DNA of 64,000 bases from Microglena sp. YARC (taxonomy: Eukaryota; Chlorophyta; Chlorophyceae; Chlamydomonadales; Chlamydomonadaceae). The stretch covers positions 72,973,803 to 73,037,802 of the forward strand of contig CM039462.1 in assembly GCA_022414725.1 (NCBI GenBank), given 5' to 3'. The position numbers and the translations under genes are program-made. The notes under the pieces are model-generated. The model had not been told where the DNA came from, did not search any database, and worked only from the letters and a program-made list of their open reading frames with translations. Shown here one piece after another: positions 26,438-36,926 of the stretch (within the stretch, counting starts at the first letter, position 1; every line of letters begins with the position of its first letter).

Positions 26438-27344
26438 GCAGCAGGTTGAAGAGGTTATCGAATATATTCCGAGTAGCCTCTTTGGTACAAGCCAAGCTCA
26501 CCTCTCTCTGCATGACGAATGCCGGTTGAAACAAAGAACCTCGCATCTCGTTGTTTGCCCCCACCAGATGCAAGACGGATCCGTTGAACACACGCATGTG
26601 ACAGCGAATGGCGTCCTCAATCCCAGAGTAACAACAACATTCCCTGGTATCCATGATGATGCCGATCGCTTTCACAAATGCATTCAGTGTTTGCGAGTTC
26701 AAGACTGCGTCATCGGTTGCAAAGATGAACATGCACCGTCGAAGTTTGTTGTTGTTCTTGATCCCTCTCAGTGGGTTGAGGCCATCGGAAGGCCGCGCAC
26801 CGCAAAACAACATGAAAGGCAACACTGTTCCTCTGTGCTGCATTGTCGCATGTGACACCTCCTCCAGTGACACCTTCGCCCCGTTGGTCATGACGAGTTG
26901 GCCGGAGGATCCATGACCACACAAGACGATCACGAGCACCGAGTCATCATGTGAGTGTGCCACGTGATCATCCAACAGATCCATCAGCTCCGCCTTCTTC
27001 AAGTGCCCAGGAAGCACAGCGACATGAAAGTCGAGTGGGTGCAAAAAGCGAACCCACGTGCTGTGGTGACCTGGTATGTCCAAACCATCCACATTCTTGC
27101 CCAACATCGTTCCTGCTTCACGCATGTGCACACATAAAGTCCTCTGAATGTGATCCGTAGGAACATAAGTATAATCCACATACAACAAAAGTGCCTTGCT
27201 ACTGGATGATGAAGAGGGCGAGTCGGTTGGCAGCTCATGTTCATGGTGGCAAAATTGATGATCTGGCTCTTCTTCATCATCATCATACTGCGGGAGACGC
27301 CAACGCATTTCGTCAAATATTTTGACCCTGAGTACAGTAAACAC
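26394..27344 (-). CDS. Metacaspase-like (caspase-fold, C14) protein
   Basis: A 316-aa frame. After an acidic/Ser-rich N-terminal 50 residues comes a caspase-fold order of strands. ALLLYVDYTYVP and an N-terminal helix come first, then VLVIVLCGHGSSGQL with the catalytic His-Gly pair (His about residue 144). VLPFMLFCGARPSDGL follows, with the candidate catalytic Cys (about 181) at the end of a hydrophobic strand, then MFIFATDDAVLNSQ...NAFVKAI, as in the segment after the Cys in metacaspases. The Cys block lacks the usual DSCHSG wording, so activity is uncertain. Metacaspase-like genes are known in some algal viruses and algae, where they relate to cell death. The C-terminus runs into a dispersed repeat. 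Confidence 0.6.
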   Translation of the reverse strand: MFTVLRVKIFDEMRWRLPQYDDDEEEPDHQFCHHEHELPTDSPSSSSSSKALLLYVDYTYVPTDHIQRTLCVHMREAGTMLGKNVDGLDIPGHHSTWVRFLHPLDFHVAVLPGHLKKAELMDLLDDHVAHSHDDSVLVIVLCGHGSSGQLVMTNGAKVSLEEVSHATMQHRGTVLPFMLFCGARPSDGLNPLRGIKNNNKLRRCMFIFATDDAVLNSQTLNAFVKAIGIIMDTRECCCYSGIEDAIRCHMRVFNGSVLHLVGANNEMRGSLFQPAFVMQREVSLACTKEATRNIFDNLFNLLHPPTLPKSNDLQSG

Positions 27345-27813
27345 ACGATTCCCCCCTTATCTACATTCACCTGAGTACACAAGAAACGCATAATTTCTAA
27401 CGAGAATCTAGGTCTACGACAGTTGTCCCGTTGAAAACGATGCTATGAGTGGTTCCTGTTAAGATCATTTGCTCTACAGTTGGCGGAACAGTAAAATGAA
27501 ACATATATCAGATGGAAATAAATAAATGTACGACATCGCCGTTAGAAAATTGGCGTTAAGAATGGTCGCTGAATTGGGTTAAAAACTTCTGTGTTTACGA
27601 ACATCAGTCTCTCTACTCTGTGGAGGTGGAAACGTTTTGGTGTGAATCGAAAACGACGTGAATTTGTAAGCAAACTTTTCGAGACGAACAAGGATTTTTT
27701 AAAATCGAAGCGGTTTCATTTATATGTTCCGTAGAGTGTATTGTGTACTTGTACACTCGGACAAGGGAATTATGTCCCAAGTCCCCCAAAATCCTCTTGT
27801 ATGTGTTTATCTT
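27345..27813. other. Intergenic region with a variant MITE
   Basis: Holds the 262-bp MITE variant at 27477-27738 (separate entry). No gene is seen. Confidence 0.5.
27477..27738. mobile_element. MITE family 1-related element with a different interior
   Basis: Left end CAGTTGGCGGAACAGTAAAA after TA (27475-27476); right end GCGGTTTCATTTATATGTTCCGTAGAGTG before TA (27739-27740). The termini match family 1 but the interior is unrelated and AT-rich. It is adjacent to the Fanzor type-C fragment. Confidence 0.7.
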
Positions 27814-28531
27814 CTACACTTCGCTCGACACTGCGTTCTGTAAAGAACCTGTCAGCTTGTAATCAATTTTGCGTCCTACCACAACTTCCAGTTTGCAATA
27901 TTTCTTTGGCCTCGCAAGAATTCCGGGGCGGATTGGGTACATTGTAAAGCAATTGTGGATGTTAATGGCTGCATTTAGGTCACGGTTTACAAACAACTTG
28001 CTGTTCTCCATGGTGGAACTGCACCATAGCAAGCCTCGAACCGTGCGCCCTTCTTTTTCGGACTGCACACTCTGGAGGACGGTGGTGCTGTCCTTGTGCC
28101 AGATCTTTGTGGTACGGAATTCGTCAATGACGGCAACTCGCCCCTTGAAACGGTCGCTAAACGCATTGAACGCGCTCGTTGTAGGGACTTTGCTTTTTCT
28201 TTGTGAGCCCAAGCCTTTTTATCACAACGCGAATCAACTCTTTTGATACCTCAAATCCGAAAGCATCCTTTACCTTCTGACGAAGACCAGCAAGAGATGC
28301 GAATGGATCTATTTTTAATGACTCCTTTAAGAACTCTATGACCACATCCGATTTTGTAGGTTTATTCCGTTTGTACACTTTTTTAGTGGGGTTTGAGATC
28401 CACCTCGAGACTGTCATGTGGCTTACATTCGCAAGTATAGCCACTCTCCTCAAACTTTGCAGCAATGTGTACATGTGTACAACAATCGACCGTCTGTCCA
28501 AGTTGTACATAGAGAATTGGAATTGATTCAA
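27814..28531 (-). pseudogene. Fanzor-like nuclease with N-terminal HTH, internally deleted (type C)
   Basis: The upstream frame (28531-28157) encodes a helix-turn-helix head: LRRVAILANVSHMTVSRWI, then FASLAGLRQKVKDAFGFEVS...RVVIKRLGL. This kind of DNA-binding domain is fused to some Fanzor proteins. The downstream frame (28212-27814) starts immediately in late TnpB/Fanzor sequence: VIDEFRTTKIW (second RuvC region), VRGLLWCSST where the zinc finger should be, and FVNRDLNAAINI with the third catalytic Asp. The first RuvC block and most of the middle are missing, and the two frames do not join in phase. The zinc-finger cysteines are mostly lost. A dead copy. Confidence 0.65.
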
Positions 28532-29224
28532 TATACTGTAACATTATTGACCGGTCTGAGTGTAACGCCGACCTTTCTCACCCTTGAAGCGTTTAACATT
28601 GGGGTAGAGCCCCACCCCAGCGTGCTCTAGGAGCTCGGCAGCCAAGATCAAAGGGTTCAGGCAGTAATGTCTGCTATGGTCAAGAGTGGGCCATATGTTC
28701 GAGTACATCTGCAATGCTACATCCATGTCAGCATCTGGAATGGCGTGGCTGTTAGGATAGGTGTCACGCCATGTCTGCAAACTTGAGCGAGTGAGGCACA
28801 TATTGTTTCTCTGCCAGAGAGCGATATGTTTATAATACAAGTAATGTGGCCTGAATTTATTTTTGCTTCGAGAGCAGACCTAAGACTTGGCTTGCGAGTT
28901 TCACAAAGTTCACTCGCGATTCTGAGACCGGAGATCGCGGAAACGCATTCAATATGTGGGTTTGCATGGGAGACGCTTTTGGAATCGTTCAATTCTGACA
29001 CCAAGCCAAGAAAGTTAGGGGATCTAAAAGTTTTGTTTGGTGTGACTTTCTTTCCATTTGCTGCGCAGATTCGCATTCATTCGCACGCATCCATCCCCCT
29101 CTCGCGACAAAATCGAGGACCAGATCGTCGAAGGATGTGAGTATCGCTGTGGGGACCTGCAAGCAAGCTATCAGAGTGCAATTTGTGGTCTTGGGTTGCA
29201 TGAATCCACGAATTATGATCCCAA
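28532..29224. other. Region with weak overlapping frames, no supported gene
   Basis: Minus-strand frames at 28544-28840, 28717-29076 and 28989-29240 overlap in different phases and each has segments with protein-like composition. They may be pieces of one gene broken by several shifts (for example WRDTYPNSHAIPDADMDVAL and LGLVSELNDSKSVSHANPHI). I cannot assign a family. Confidence 0.35.
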
Positions 29225-29500
29225 TCACTCTGGTGTCCAACTAAAAGTCCTAATTACGTTTTTGATCTCAGAGATGTCGGTGAGAGGCGTTGGCCAGGCA
29301 GAGAATCCATGATTCTCAGGATATGCCAGCCACATTGTAACCCGATGTCTAAAGTCATCGATAGCCTCTGATATTGTTCCCCCTATTCCCCCCTGACATG
29401 CCAACAATGAATCTTCCACAGTTCGAATACTGCAAATGAAACCTGATATCGGACTACTGTCGTCTGTATACTGAACGGTGACTGTGTACGTTGGTGGCAT
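29225..29500 (-). CDS. Small HicB-like-fold protein
   Basis: A 91-aa protein starting MPPTYTVTVQYTDDSSPISGF and containing GGIGGTISEAIDDFRHRVTMWL. This resembles the half of the HicB (RNase-H-like) fold in which T..EA.....(A/F) starts the helix. A closely similar coding fragment (TISEAINDFRHYIV) lies at 50.59-50.63 kb, and a clearer HicB-like protein is at 59.27-59.69 kb. In bacteria HicB is the antitoxin partner of HicA, but no HicA-like partner is visible here. The fold call is tentative. Confidence 0.45.
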   Translation of the reverse strand: MPPTYTVTVQYTDDSSPISGFICSIRTVEDSLLACQGGIGGTISEAIDDFRHRVTMWLAYPENHGFSAWPTPLTDISEIKNVIRTFSWTPE

Positions 29501-29920
29501 TTGTATTGGGCTTTATTTGTAAATAAAGCACGCCTTATACTCTAAAAACTGAAGATCGTTGATTTTGGGCAACGTTGAGGGGTGTACGTACCCATGTCAT
29601 CGTACTCGCCTCCTTATATTCAAGCATGTGATTTTGGCACGGCATGCAACGCATCTCTTGGGGGGGTATACAGAGGCAGGCAGCTTCGGTGATATGCGAC
29701 CTGAACTGTCAAGTCATCCACGTCCGTACACACGTCAAGCTGGATGAATACAATGAAGCTTGGTGGGCGGACTCTACAAGTGGTCTGTGACAAACGTAAC
29801 AGCTTCCGACCCGCTCCTGCGCTCTTCTTGTATGTCGAGAATTCTTAACGACAATTTTATAACGGCGATGTCGTACATTTATTTCCAAATATTGTCGCTT
29901 ATGTATTAATAACAACCAAC
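29501..29920. other. Intergenic region with a diverged hairpin element
   Basis: A diverged copy of the AAATAAAG...GATCGTTGATTTTGGGCAACGTTG element lies at about 29518-29585. No gene is seen in the rest. Confidence 0.4.
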
Positions 29921-30274
29921 ATGGGACACAAATTTGTCATCGTATCTGCCTCTTGTCCGTCACTTGAAGCATACAACCATATAATCAATCCACTACAGGA
30001 AATCATGGGGTTTCGCATCATAGCACTGGATGAGCCCCTTACATATTGTGTTACTGAACTACTCTCGGTGTGGCAGGTGACTTCATTGCCAGCCATCAGA
30101 GATGACAATGGACTCTTCTGCGGCCGTCAAGCACTGATGTGGGCGCAGGAGAAGGGTTTCGACATCACAGAGGATGCTCTCGATGCATGTAGTGTCACAA
30201 TCAGCGAATTGAAACAACTGACTCGCGAAAATAGACCAGGGGGGCAAAGAGTGAATCCTGTGCATACATTATAA
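29921..30274 (+). CDS. Second thioredoxin-fold candidate
   Basis: A 117-aa protein with the layout of a glutaredoxin/thioredoxin: strand KFVIVSASCPSLEAYNHI (a lone Cys where CXXC is expected), strand FRIIALDEP, then VWQVTSLPAIRDDNGLFCGRQAL, in which SLPAI supplies the cis-proline and the strand-turn-strand follows. Only one active-site-like Cys is left, as in monothiol enzymes or non-catalytic binders. The C-terminal helical tail is unrelated. Compare the better-preserved gene at 19012-19356. Confidence 0.5.
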   Translation: MGHKFVIVSASCPSLEAYNHIINPLQEIMGFRIIALDEPLTYCVTELLSVWQVTSLPAIRDDNGLFCGRQALMWAQEKGFDITEDALDACSVTISELKQLTRENRPGGQRVNPVHTL

Positions 30275-30531
30275 TTCTCTACGGACATTCAAAAGAAAAT
30301 GTAGAAATGTTCTGTGACAAGTACAGAGAAAGCTCTAACGTTGTTTGTATCGACGAAGCAGGATTTTACGCAGGCGAACAAAGAAAATTTATCTTTTAAG
30401 AGGTGTTCATGTGAACGCGTTTAAAATAGGGAGCCTCCGGAAGAATTCTTCAGTATTTATTTTTTGTTGAAATAATTGTTGTTCCCGAGATGGAGTGTGC
30501 GTTTTTGCTGAGTTTGTGAGCAATGCACTTG

Positions 30532-30822
30532 TCATTCAGCGCGGATACGTGTTCGGCCCCTGACAATTTTATAGAAGTGCCTACACCTGTTCTTCATTGG
30601 AGTCCCGTCACTCCACACATGATATTGTAAGCAGTTGAGACAAGACTGCAGCTGCTTGTTGTGTTGCACCTTGACTTCCGCAAAAATGTCTTGCTCTATA
30701 TTTTTATACATTGTTAACGAAACTAGATCATGCAACACCTTTGAGTCGTACAGCAAGATCTTTGTTTGCGTATCAATCATGTTGATGATCGTGTCTAACA
30801 CATCTTGTGGCAATGCACCCAT
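30532..30822 (-). CDS. F-box-like small protein, 96 aa
   Basis: Begins MGALPQDVLDTIINMIDTQT, which fits an F-box-like head (LP.DVL..I), followed by helices and a Cys/His-containing C-terminus (LQSCLNCLQYHVW, KNRCRHFYK). No ankyrin repeats follow. It could be a truncated member of the F-box/ankyrin family. It is divergent from the gene at 30925, and the two share a tandem-repeat intergenic region. Confidence 0.5.
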   Translation of the reverse strand: MGALPQDVLDTIINMIDTQTKILLYDSKVLHDLVSLTMYKNIEQDIFAEVKVQHNKQLQSCLNCLQYHVWSDGTPMKNRCRHFYKIVRGRTRIRAE

Positions 30823-30823
30823 G

Positions 30824-30915
30824 AGCTAAGATGTGTTTTTAGTTAAAGCTAAGATGTGTTTTTAGTTAAAGCTAAGATGTGTTTTTAGTTAAAGCTAAGA
30901 TGTGTTTTTAGTTAA
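30824..30915 (+). repeat. Four tandem copies of a ~27-bp promoter-region repeat
   Basis: Four near-identical copies of AGCTAAGATGTGTTTTTAGTTAA fill the whole gap between two divergent genes (starts at 30822 and 30925). A regulatory role is plausible but unproven. Confidence 0.7.
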
Positions 30916-30924
30916 GGGATAAAC

Positions 30925-31497
30925 ATGTATCTTAACGCTAATGTTCTGAGTCACATCATGCACATGTGCGACATACATACTCAGATGGTGTGCCAGCATC
31001 GTGCAGTTTTAAATGCGGACGAGCATGAACAGGGCGATGCAATACGGAGGGTCATTGATGAGGAGGACACGGTCACCTTACGGTGTCTGTGCAAATGGGC
31101 ATCCGAGAGCAATAGACTGTGCAGGTTACTAAGCATCCTAATGTGTTATTCCATTGACGCAAACAGATTGAACAGTTTTCGTTGCATCTTGTTACATCAT
31201 CCTCAATATCCATGGTTTTACGAGTTCGGGAGAAACACGGTGGGAGTATACACTCTCATGCACTCAGCTGCACTATTCCGACCACGCCACATGCACCTGC
31301 TCCTTAAAAAGTTTTCATACAATAGTTTTGAACTGGCAACTGCAAACCATGTTGCAGAGCATCACAAACAAGGATGGGTGAGCGACATCCTGGAACCTAT
31401 TAGTTCTCAATTTCCGATCTCAATGCATGCACACAAAGACAAAATGGTGCGTCCATACCGAAGCACGCCGTTCGCCTTCAAAGAAATTACAGACTGA
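30925..31497 (+). CDS. Ankyrin-like protein, 190 aa
   Basis: An intact frame. The N-terminus (LNANVLSHIMHMCDIHTQMVCQHRAV) has the look of an F-box-like head. The middle (VTLRCLCKWASESNRLCRLLSILMCYSID and YTLMHSAALFRPRHMHLLLKKFSYN) looks like degenerate ankyrin repeats. It closely follows the tandem repeats at 30824-30915. Assignment to the F-box/ankyrin family is likely but repeats are few and weak. Confidence 0.55.
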   Translation: MYLNANVLSHIMHMCDIHTQMVCQHRAVLNADEHEQGDAIRRVIDEEDTVTLRCLCKWASESNRLCRLLSILMCYSIDANRLNSFRCILLHHPQYPWFYEFGRNTVGVYTLMHSAALFRPRHMHLLLKKFSYNSFELATANHVAEHHKQGWVSDILEPISSQFPISMHAHKDKMVRPYRSTPFAFKEITD

Positions 31498-31658
31498 GGT
31501 TGGGCATTTGTGAGGCTGCCTTATGGTACCATGGGTTGGCATGGATTACATGAGGCTGCATGGGTAGGGTGGTGAATTCCGGGGAACTAAAATTCAACGG
31601 CCAAGCAGGGTCCGGCACTTGAATTGGTCAAGTTTTCGTAAGTCCCAGTGTCCCACTT

Positions 31659-32206
31659 TCAAATGTCCCTAGCTGTGATGATAGTGCTGTCATCCAACGC
31701 TGCCGCCACGGCATTGGTCAAGCACTCTTTGATAAGTCGATCATCAGTGTCACAGTAAGCCTTCATCTGACGTAGTTGTTCCTCACGAACATTCGCTACC
31801 CTAACCACTATGATCCTCCATGTCAAGTTGTAGCATCCATAGTGGAACCGTTGCACACAAACATAGCTTGCTGCTGCTGTCTGCAAATCCTTAGAATTTG
31901 AATGCCGCAGTAAGCGATGACATATGACCGATTAATCTCGATGATGTAGGTGTTCTCCACGCGCGCAGCCTTAATGGTAGTTACATCTGTTGTATCATGC
32001 ACACTCAGCTCAGGTGTGAACACTGTGATACCATCTGCATTCTCTGTCCAAACGCGTCCCGTGTGGTTTGACAAGCTTTGAAGCTTGATGACTATGTCTG
32101 GCGCCATGTCACTCCGGAGCACGTGGACGGTGCGATTCATATAGCTTATCGACATGGGAACAATGCCTGTAGAAGTCATGACAACAGGTGTATTACACAC
32201 ACACAT
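31659..32206 (-). pseudogene. Hypothetical gene in two frames
   Basis: The upstream frame (32206-31823) begins MCVCNTPVVMTSTGIVPMSI and contains beta-rich sequence (ITVFTPELSVHDTTDVTTIKAARVENTYIIEINRSYVI). The downstream frame (31886-31659) continues with YGCYNLTWRIIVVRVANVREEQLRQMKAYC. The second looks like the natural continuation after one shift near 31880. I do not know the family. Confidence 0.4.
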
Positions 32207-32985
32207 AAATAGTTGCTTTATATTAATAATGAGGCCTCCGACAAAAAAGAACGGACGCTTGATGAATGGATCGAGTGGGCCGGCGCGCTCCGCATGAACG
32301 CATCGAATTGCAGAAAATTAACAAAATGCAACGAGAAAGTATCGGATGCGGGTGAAGTCGTTGACAAAACTTCAAAGCCCCGTCATCCTCACGCAAACGG
32401 CGGAACACTGTGTCGTCCGTACCACATTAAACAAGTGGCGGAGCCCCTTTTACCTCCCCCCAGCGGAGCGACCGGGGCTACCGGAGGGGAGCCCCCACAA
32501 AGGAGTCCGCGAGGAACCGAGCGTGGGCGACCGGAGGGGAGCCCACAGTGTAACATCAACCAGCAGACACACTACATCGTAATCTCTGGCTGGCGTGGCT
32601 TTACTTCAGCGCAACTTCTGAACCCACCACCGGAAAATTCCGACGCGTCCAGGGCAGTACATCGAAATCTCTGGCTGGCGTAGATACAGTGATGCTTGGC
32701 AGCTTGTATTGTCAATTTAAGATTTTTTACAAAATTGACGTTGAAGAGGGACATATGTGTCGATGTGTAAATACTAGGCACAGTTTGTTCTCAAATAAAG
32801 TGGGACAAAAATGTAACTACAAGAGCAATGTGGAATTTTGCGAAAATATAACACTCCAAGAAACTTGTTCATGTCCAGTCCAGTACCAATGTGTCTAACT
32901 TTATACAGACCCAATCATTGGGGATATAGGTACTCCAATTTCATCATGATCGCGCGCCACACTCCTCATAATCCACAATCACTAG
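32207..32985. repeat. Intergenic region with GC-rich repeat and an element end
   Basis: Contains GC-rich repeat copy 4 (about 32412-32578), a duplicated TCTCTGGCTGGCGT word around 32582 and 32668, and at about 32738-32820 an element end (CGATGTGTAAATACTAGGCA...TTCTCAAATAAAGTGGGACA) whose inverted match is at 59145-59206. No gene is seen. Confidence 0.6.
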
Positions 32986-33251
32986 CTACATCAGGTGCCT
33001 CGCCAGGGCGTGCATCTGCGACTGCAAGTTTTTGGTCGACATACACACATTGCAGTTGCAGCCGCTCACGACGTGTGCTGCGGCTCTCATGATACCCTCC
33101 TCGTCCTGTCTGATCTCGAAAGGTTTATCCCGAAAAAGTACACTGAATGCCATGTTAGCCATTGTACATGCGTCAAATGAAGTGAGGCCTCTCTCGAATA
33201 GCATGTGCATGACGGTAATGTGCCCGTGGGCGAATGCCTTGTCATCGTCGG
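32986..33251 (-). pseudogene. Ankyrin-repeat gene, 3' part (split by a 6.4-kb insertion)
   Basis: From 33251 down to the stop at 32986 the frame encodes an ankyrin-type segment (KAFAHGHITVMHMLFERG) followed by a C-terminal region with CNCNVC. It is the direct, in-phase continuation of the fragment 39671-40255. The copies of the octamer CCGACGAT on both sides of the insertion encode the same residues in the same frame. The reading frame also extends a few codons into the inserted DNA, giving a false start at 33285. Confidence 0.75.
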
Positions 33252-33399
33252 TATTTAGTACTTCTTTGAGGGTCGTTTGAAACAAAGAAAATCCTGTTTG
33301 AATTGTTCGTTTGATTCATTCTTAGATTCAATCGGAGATAACCTTGATTCAATCGATCTTTGTTTCCTGTTTGAATCAGTCGGCCATCAAACCTACTGA

Positions 33400-33650
33400 T
33401 TGAGATCCGTTTGAAACAAGGTTGGTTGTTTCAAACATGACTCAAACCATGTTCAAATAGATCTTAATCAAGCCGTCATCAACGTGCCCCTTGAAAAAGG
33501 TTTGAAACAAGGTTGGTTGTCTCAAACATGACTCAAACCATGTTCAAATAGATCTTAATCAAGCCGTCATCAACGTGCCCCTTGAAAAAGGTTTGAAACA
33601 AGGTTGGTTGTTTCAAACATGACTCAAATGATGTTCAAATATATCTGTTT
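33400..33650 (+). repeat. ~95-bp tandem repeat near the element's left end
   Basis: Two and a half copies of a unit containing GTTTGAAACAAGGTTGGTTG, CAAACCATGTTCAAATAGAT and GCCGTCATCAACGTGCCCCT. The TTTGAAAC/TTTGATTC words are shared with the right subterminal region at 39.48-39.65 kb. Confidence 0.75.
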
Positions 33651-33842
33651 TTTCGTAAAGCAATGCAAGCACTGAAGACTGAGGGCGCATATTTGGACAG
33701 CAGGACTCTTCGATCTTTGTTACAGAAATTGAAATCACCATAATGAATGAATCCTTAGATAGTTAAACATGATAGTAATTAGTGATTGAAGAGCTAGATA
33801 TATATGCTACTAAGGAAGTGCAGTTGGCCACGAAGTAGTTCC

Positions 33843-34900
33843 TCAGGTACGAATTGACGAAACTCCAGCATGCTGTGCTTCTTGTTCATCAACGACATCG
33901 TCTTCAGCCTCAAGGTCATCAGCATCCAGGCGTTCTGACGCGAGACCAGTCGCAAGAGTGAGACCTGCAGACAAATGTTCGTTGGTGAGCGTTAGTTGAG
34001 ATACATTGGCAGCAATGCGCATTCTTCCGACTTTCAAATAGCAGCCATGGTTCAAACCAAATTCGCTATCTGAATGCGCACCTGTTTTGCACCTCGAGCA
34101 TTGGAACTCTTGCGGCTCCATGATGAGCTGGACGATAGGTCGACTTGCTGCAGCTGCCTTAATGCCTGCGGAACAACTCGAAAAAGCAAGTCAGTCAAAG
34201 TCGAGACAAATTCTGGTCAAGTAAGGCACCACTTGACGAGACGCAAAACGCAGTACCTTAACCGCACGCGCGGGGGCGGAGAAGCAGGTCGCTACAGTCT
34301 TGGGTTGAAGCACAACAATTCCCAAAGCAAAGTACCGCGGAAGCAAAGTGCTCGCGCGTGTAGGTATTGACGGATCTCAGAAGTAATTCGGGAATGGCTG
34401 AAGCTATGAAAGCAAGCTCAGTCCAAGTTAATTCAAGGAAAGCACGCAGCATGTCGCTATCTGACTGCGCACCTGTTTCACACCTCGAGCATTGGAACTC
34501 TTGCGGCTCCATGATAGGTCATTTTGCTGCAGCTGCCTTAATGCCTGCGACACAACTCTGGTCAAGTAAGGCACCACTTGACGAAACGAAAAATGCAGTA
34601 CCTTAACCGCACGCGCCGGCGTGGGCGGAGAAGAAGGTCGCTACAGTCTTGAGTTGAAGCACAACCATTCCCAAAGCAAAGTGCCGCGGAAGCAAAAGTG
34701 CTCGCGCATGTAGGTATTGACGGATCTAGGAAGCAATTCGGGAATGGCTGAAGCTATGACTAGATCAGTCCAAGTTAATTCAAGGAAAGCAGGCAGCATG
34801 GTGCGCTATTCTGCAGGAATATCGCTGAGTCGAGAACCAATTGACGCGCAGTGAACAGTGAAAGCTTGCACAGCCGCTAAGTTGAAGCGCTAACCCATTG
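33843..34900 (-). repeat. Duplicated block with a repeated CxxC first-exon-like sequence
   Basis: Two copies (about 34060-34440 and 34445-34800, with a third partial near 34930-34960) share CCTCGAGCATTGGAACTCTT, the CCTTAACCGCACGCGC block and GGTATTGACGGATCT. On the minus strand both copies begin an open frame MEPQEFQCSRC with a CxxC pair, followed by a good splice-donor context (ACAG/GTGCGC). They look like tandem copies of the first exon of an unknown gene; downstream exons are not identified. Confidence 0.5.
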
Positions 34901-35059
34901 CGCTGACCAGTTTGAACTGTACAGCATGCAGTACCGCCGTAACCGCACGCGCATGGGCGGAGAAGCAGGTCGCATATTTGAATCGGATTCTCGGGGCCTG
35001 CGCCTGCGGTGCATGCAGGATCTGCGTCGCAGGACCTAGACAACCCTGATTGGGGTCAT

Positions 35060-36290
35060 GCTAATCAAACCTGATGAACAATGGGGGATAATGATCCCGA
35101 AACTTCTCATGTACCCAAATATGATTATTCCGATTCTGGAAAACAAAAGATCATAACCAGATTCAAAGGGACGAGGAAGTTCTGAGCTTAGAGAACTGGT
35201 TACACATCCGCGCCTTTCGAACAGCGACCAGTTGGGACCCTGCACACCAGTAGGCTATCCTACACTATGATAATGTTTTCTAAACTTCTCATGTACCTAT
35301 ATATGATTATTTAGATTCAGGAAAACAAAAGATCATAACCAGATTCGAAGGGACGAGGAAGTTCTGAGCTTAGAGAAGTGGTTACAGATCCGTGCCTTTC
35401 GAACGGCGACCAGTTGGGACCCTGCACGCCAGTAGGCTATCCTACACCTAGGTAATGGTTTCTAAACTTCTTAGGTACCTATATATGATTATATCGATTC
35501 AGGAAAACAAAATATCATAACCAGAATCGAAGGGACGGGGAAGTTCTGAGCTTAGAGAACTAGTTACACATCCGCGCCTTTCGAACAGCTACCAATTGGG
35601 ACCCTGCACGCCAGTAGGCTATCCTACACTACGATAATGGTTTCTAAACTTCTTAGGTACCTATATCTGATAAATTAGATTCAGGTAAACAAAATGTCAT
35701 AACCAGATTCGAAGGGACGGGGAAGTTCTGAGCTTAGAGAACTGGTTACAGATCCGCGCCTTTCGAACAGCGCAGATCGGTAACTACTGATTTAAACTCA
35801 GAACTTCCTCGTTCCTTCGAATCTGCTTCTGATCTTTGGTTTTCCTGAATCGGACTGATCACATATAGGCACCTGACAAGTTCAGGGACCATTTTCCTAC
35901 TGTAGGATAGTTTATGGGGTTCAGGATCTCAACTGGTTACGGTTTAAAGAGCGCAGATCGGTAACTACTGATGTAAACTCAGAACTTCCTCGTTCCTTCG
36001 AATCTGCTTCTGATCTTTGGTTTTCCTGAATCGGACTGATCACATATAGGCACCTGACAAGTTCAGGGACCATTTTCCTACTGTAGGATGGTTTATGGGG
36101 TTCAGGATCTCAACTGGTTACGGTTTAAACAGCACAGATCGGTAACTACTGATTTAAACTCAGAACTTCCTCGTTCCTTCGAATCTGCTTCTGATCTTTG
36201 GTTTTCCTGAATCGGACTGATCCCATATGGGTACCTGACAAGTTCAGGGACCATTTTCCTACTGTAGGATAGTCTATGGGGTTATGTTAT
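35060..36290. repeat. ~178-bp satellite in two opposite-facing arrays
   Basis: From about 35060 to 35770 there are four head-to-tail monomers (key words GGAAAACAAAAGATCATAAC, GACGAGGAAGTTCTGAGCTT, GTAGGCTATCCTACAC). From about 35770 to 36290 three monomers run in the reverse orientation (AACTCAGAACTTCCTCGTTC, GGTTTTCCTGAATCGGACTG, CCTACTGTAGGATAG). The two arrays are diverged versions of the same monomer, so together they form a large inverted repeat with nucleosome-sized units. Confidence 0.75.
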
Positions 36291-36926
36291 AAACATGTTT
36301 TATTACATTGATGACCTCTTTGACATATATTCCAAAGCATCCCGTATTCATATCTAAGTCTATGTAACTTAAAGGAAGTACGGTATGCAAAGATTTGAAT
36401 AGTTATCCATTAAATAATGCAGTTGTATTCACTGCTGAAATTGGGCCGAAATACCTACGGTTAATAAGCAATATAGACCCTTGTGCTAACCGTATATTCC
36501 CTTTCCTACCCTTGCTGGCCCTTCACCGTTGGTTCCTCTCTTCCCTGTTCCAATAAATCCGGGACGCGAACTGTTGTAGTGCTACCTGGACTGTTGTTCC
36601 AAGCAACCGTGTACCGTACTCCTGTCCGGCTCTCAGCTGCCCCCGCGCCCAGTAGAAGATCCCTGGCAACGGAGCCCACGCACGCCAAACCCCTGAACCC
36701 ACAAACTGAACCGGCCAAGTGCAATTCGAGCCACCAGATTGTAAACTCGCATTCTGAACGCTACGCTACGATCCTCCTCTTCCTCTGTTTTTCTTCACTT
36801 CGACTGGAGACAACTACTAACGAGGCAACGATCACAAGGCATACATGCATCGGTGAGCAGCCCTGGTCGCCAACTGCATCTTGGCCTTGTGATAGTTGCC
36901 TCGTTAGTGCAAGCTGCTCCTCGTAG

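Noticed and set aside
29225..29500. Complete HicAB toxin-antitoxin pair
   Set aside because: Only HicB-like sequence is seen; no HicA-like protein on either strand nearby.
36483..36926. 147-aa ORF upstream of the H3 exons as a complete gene
   Set aside because: Composition is uneven and a possible H3 tail resemblance (PSRRSLATEPTHAK) is too weak to claim; at most it contains part of an upstream exon.
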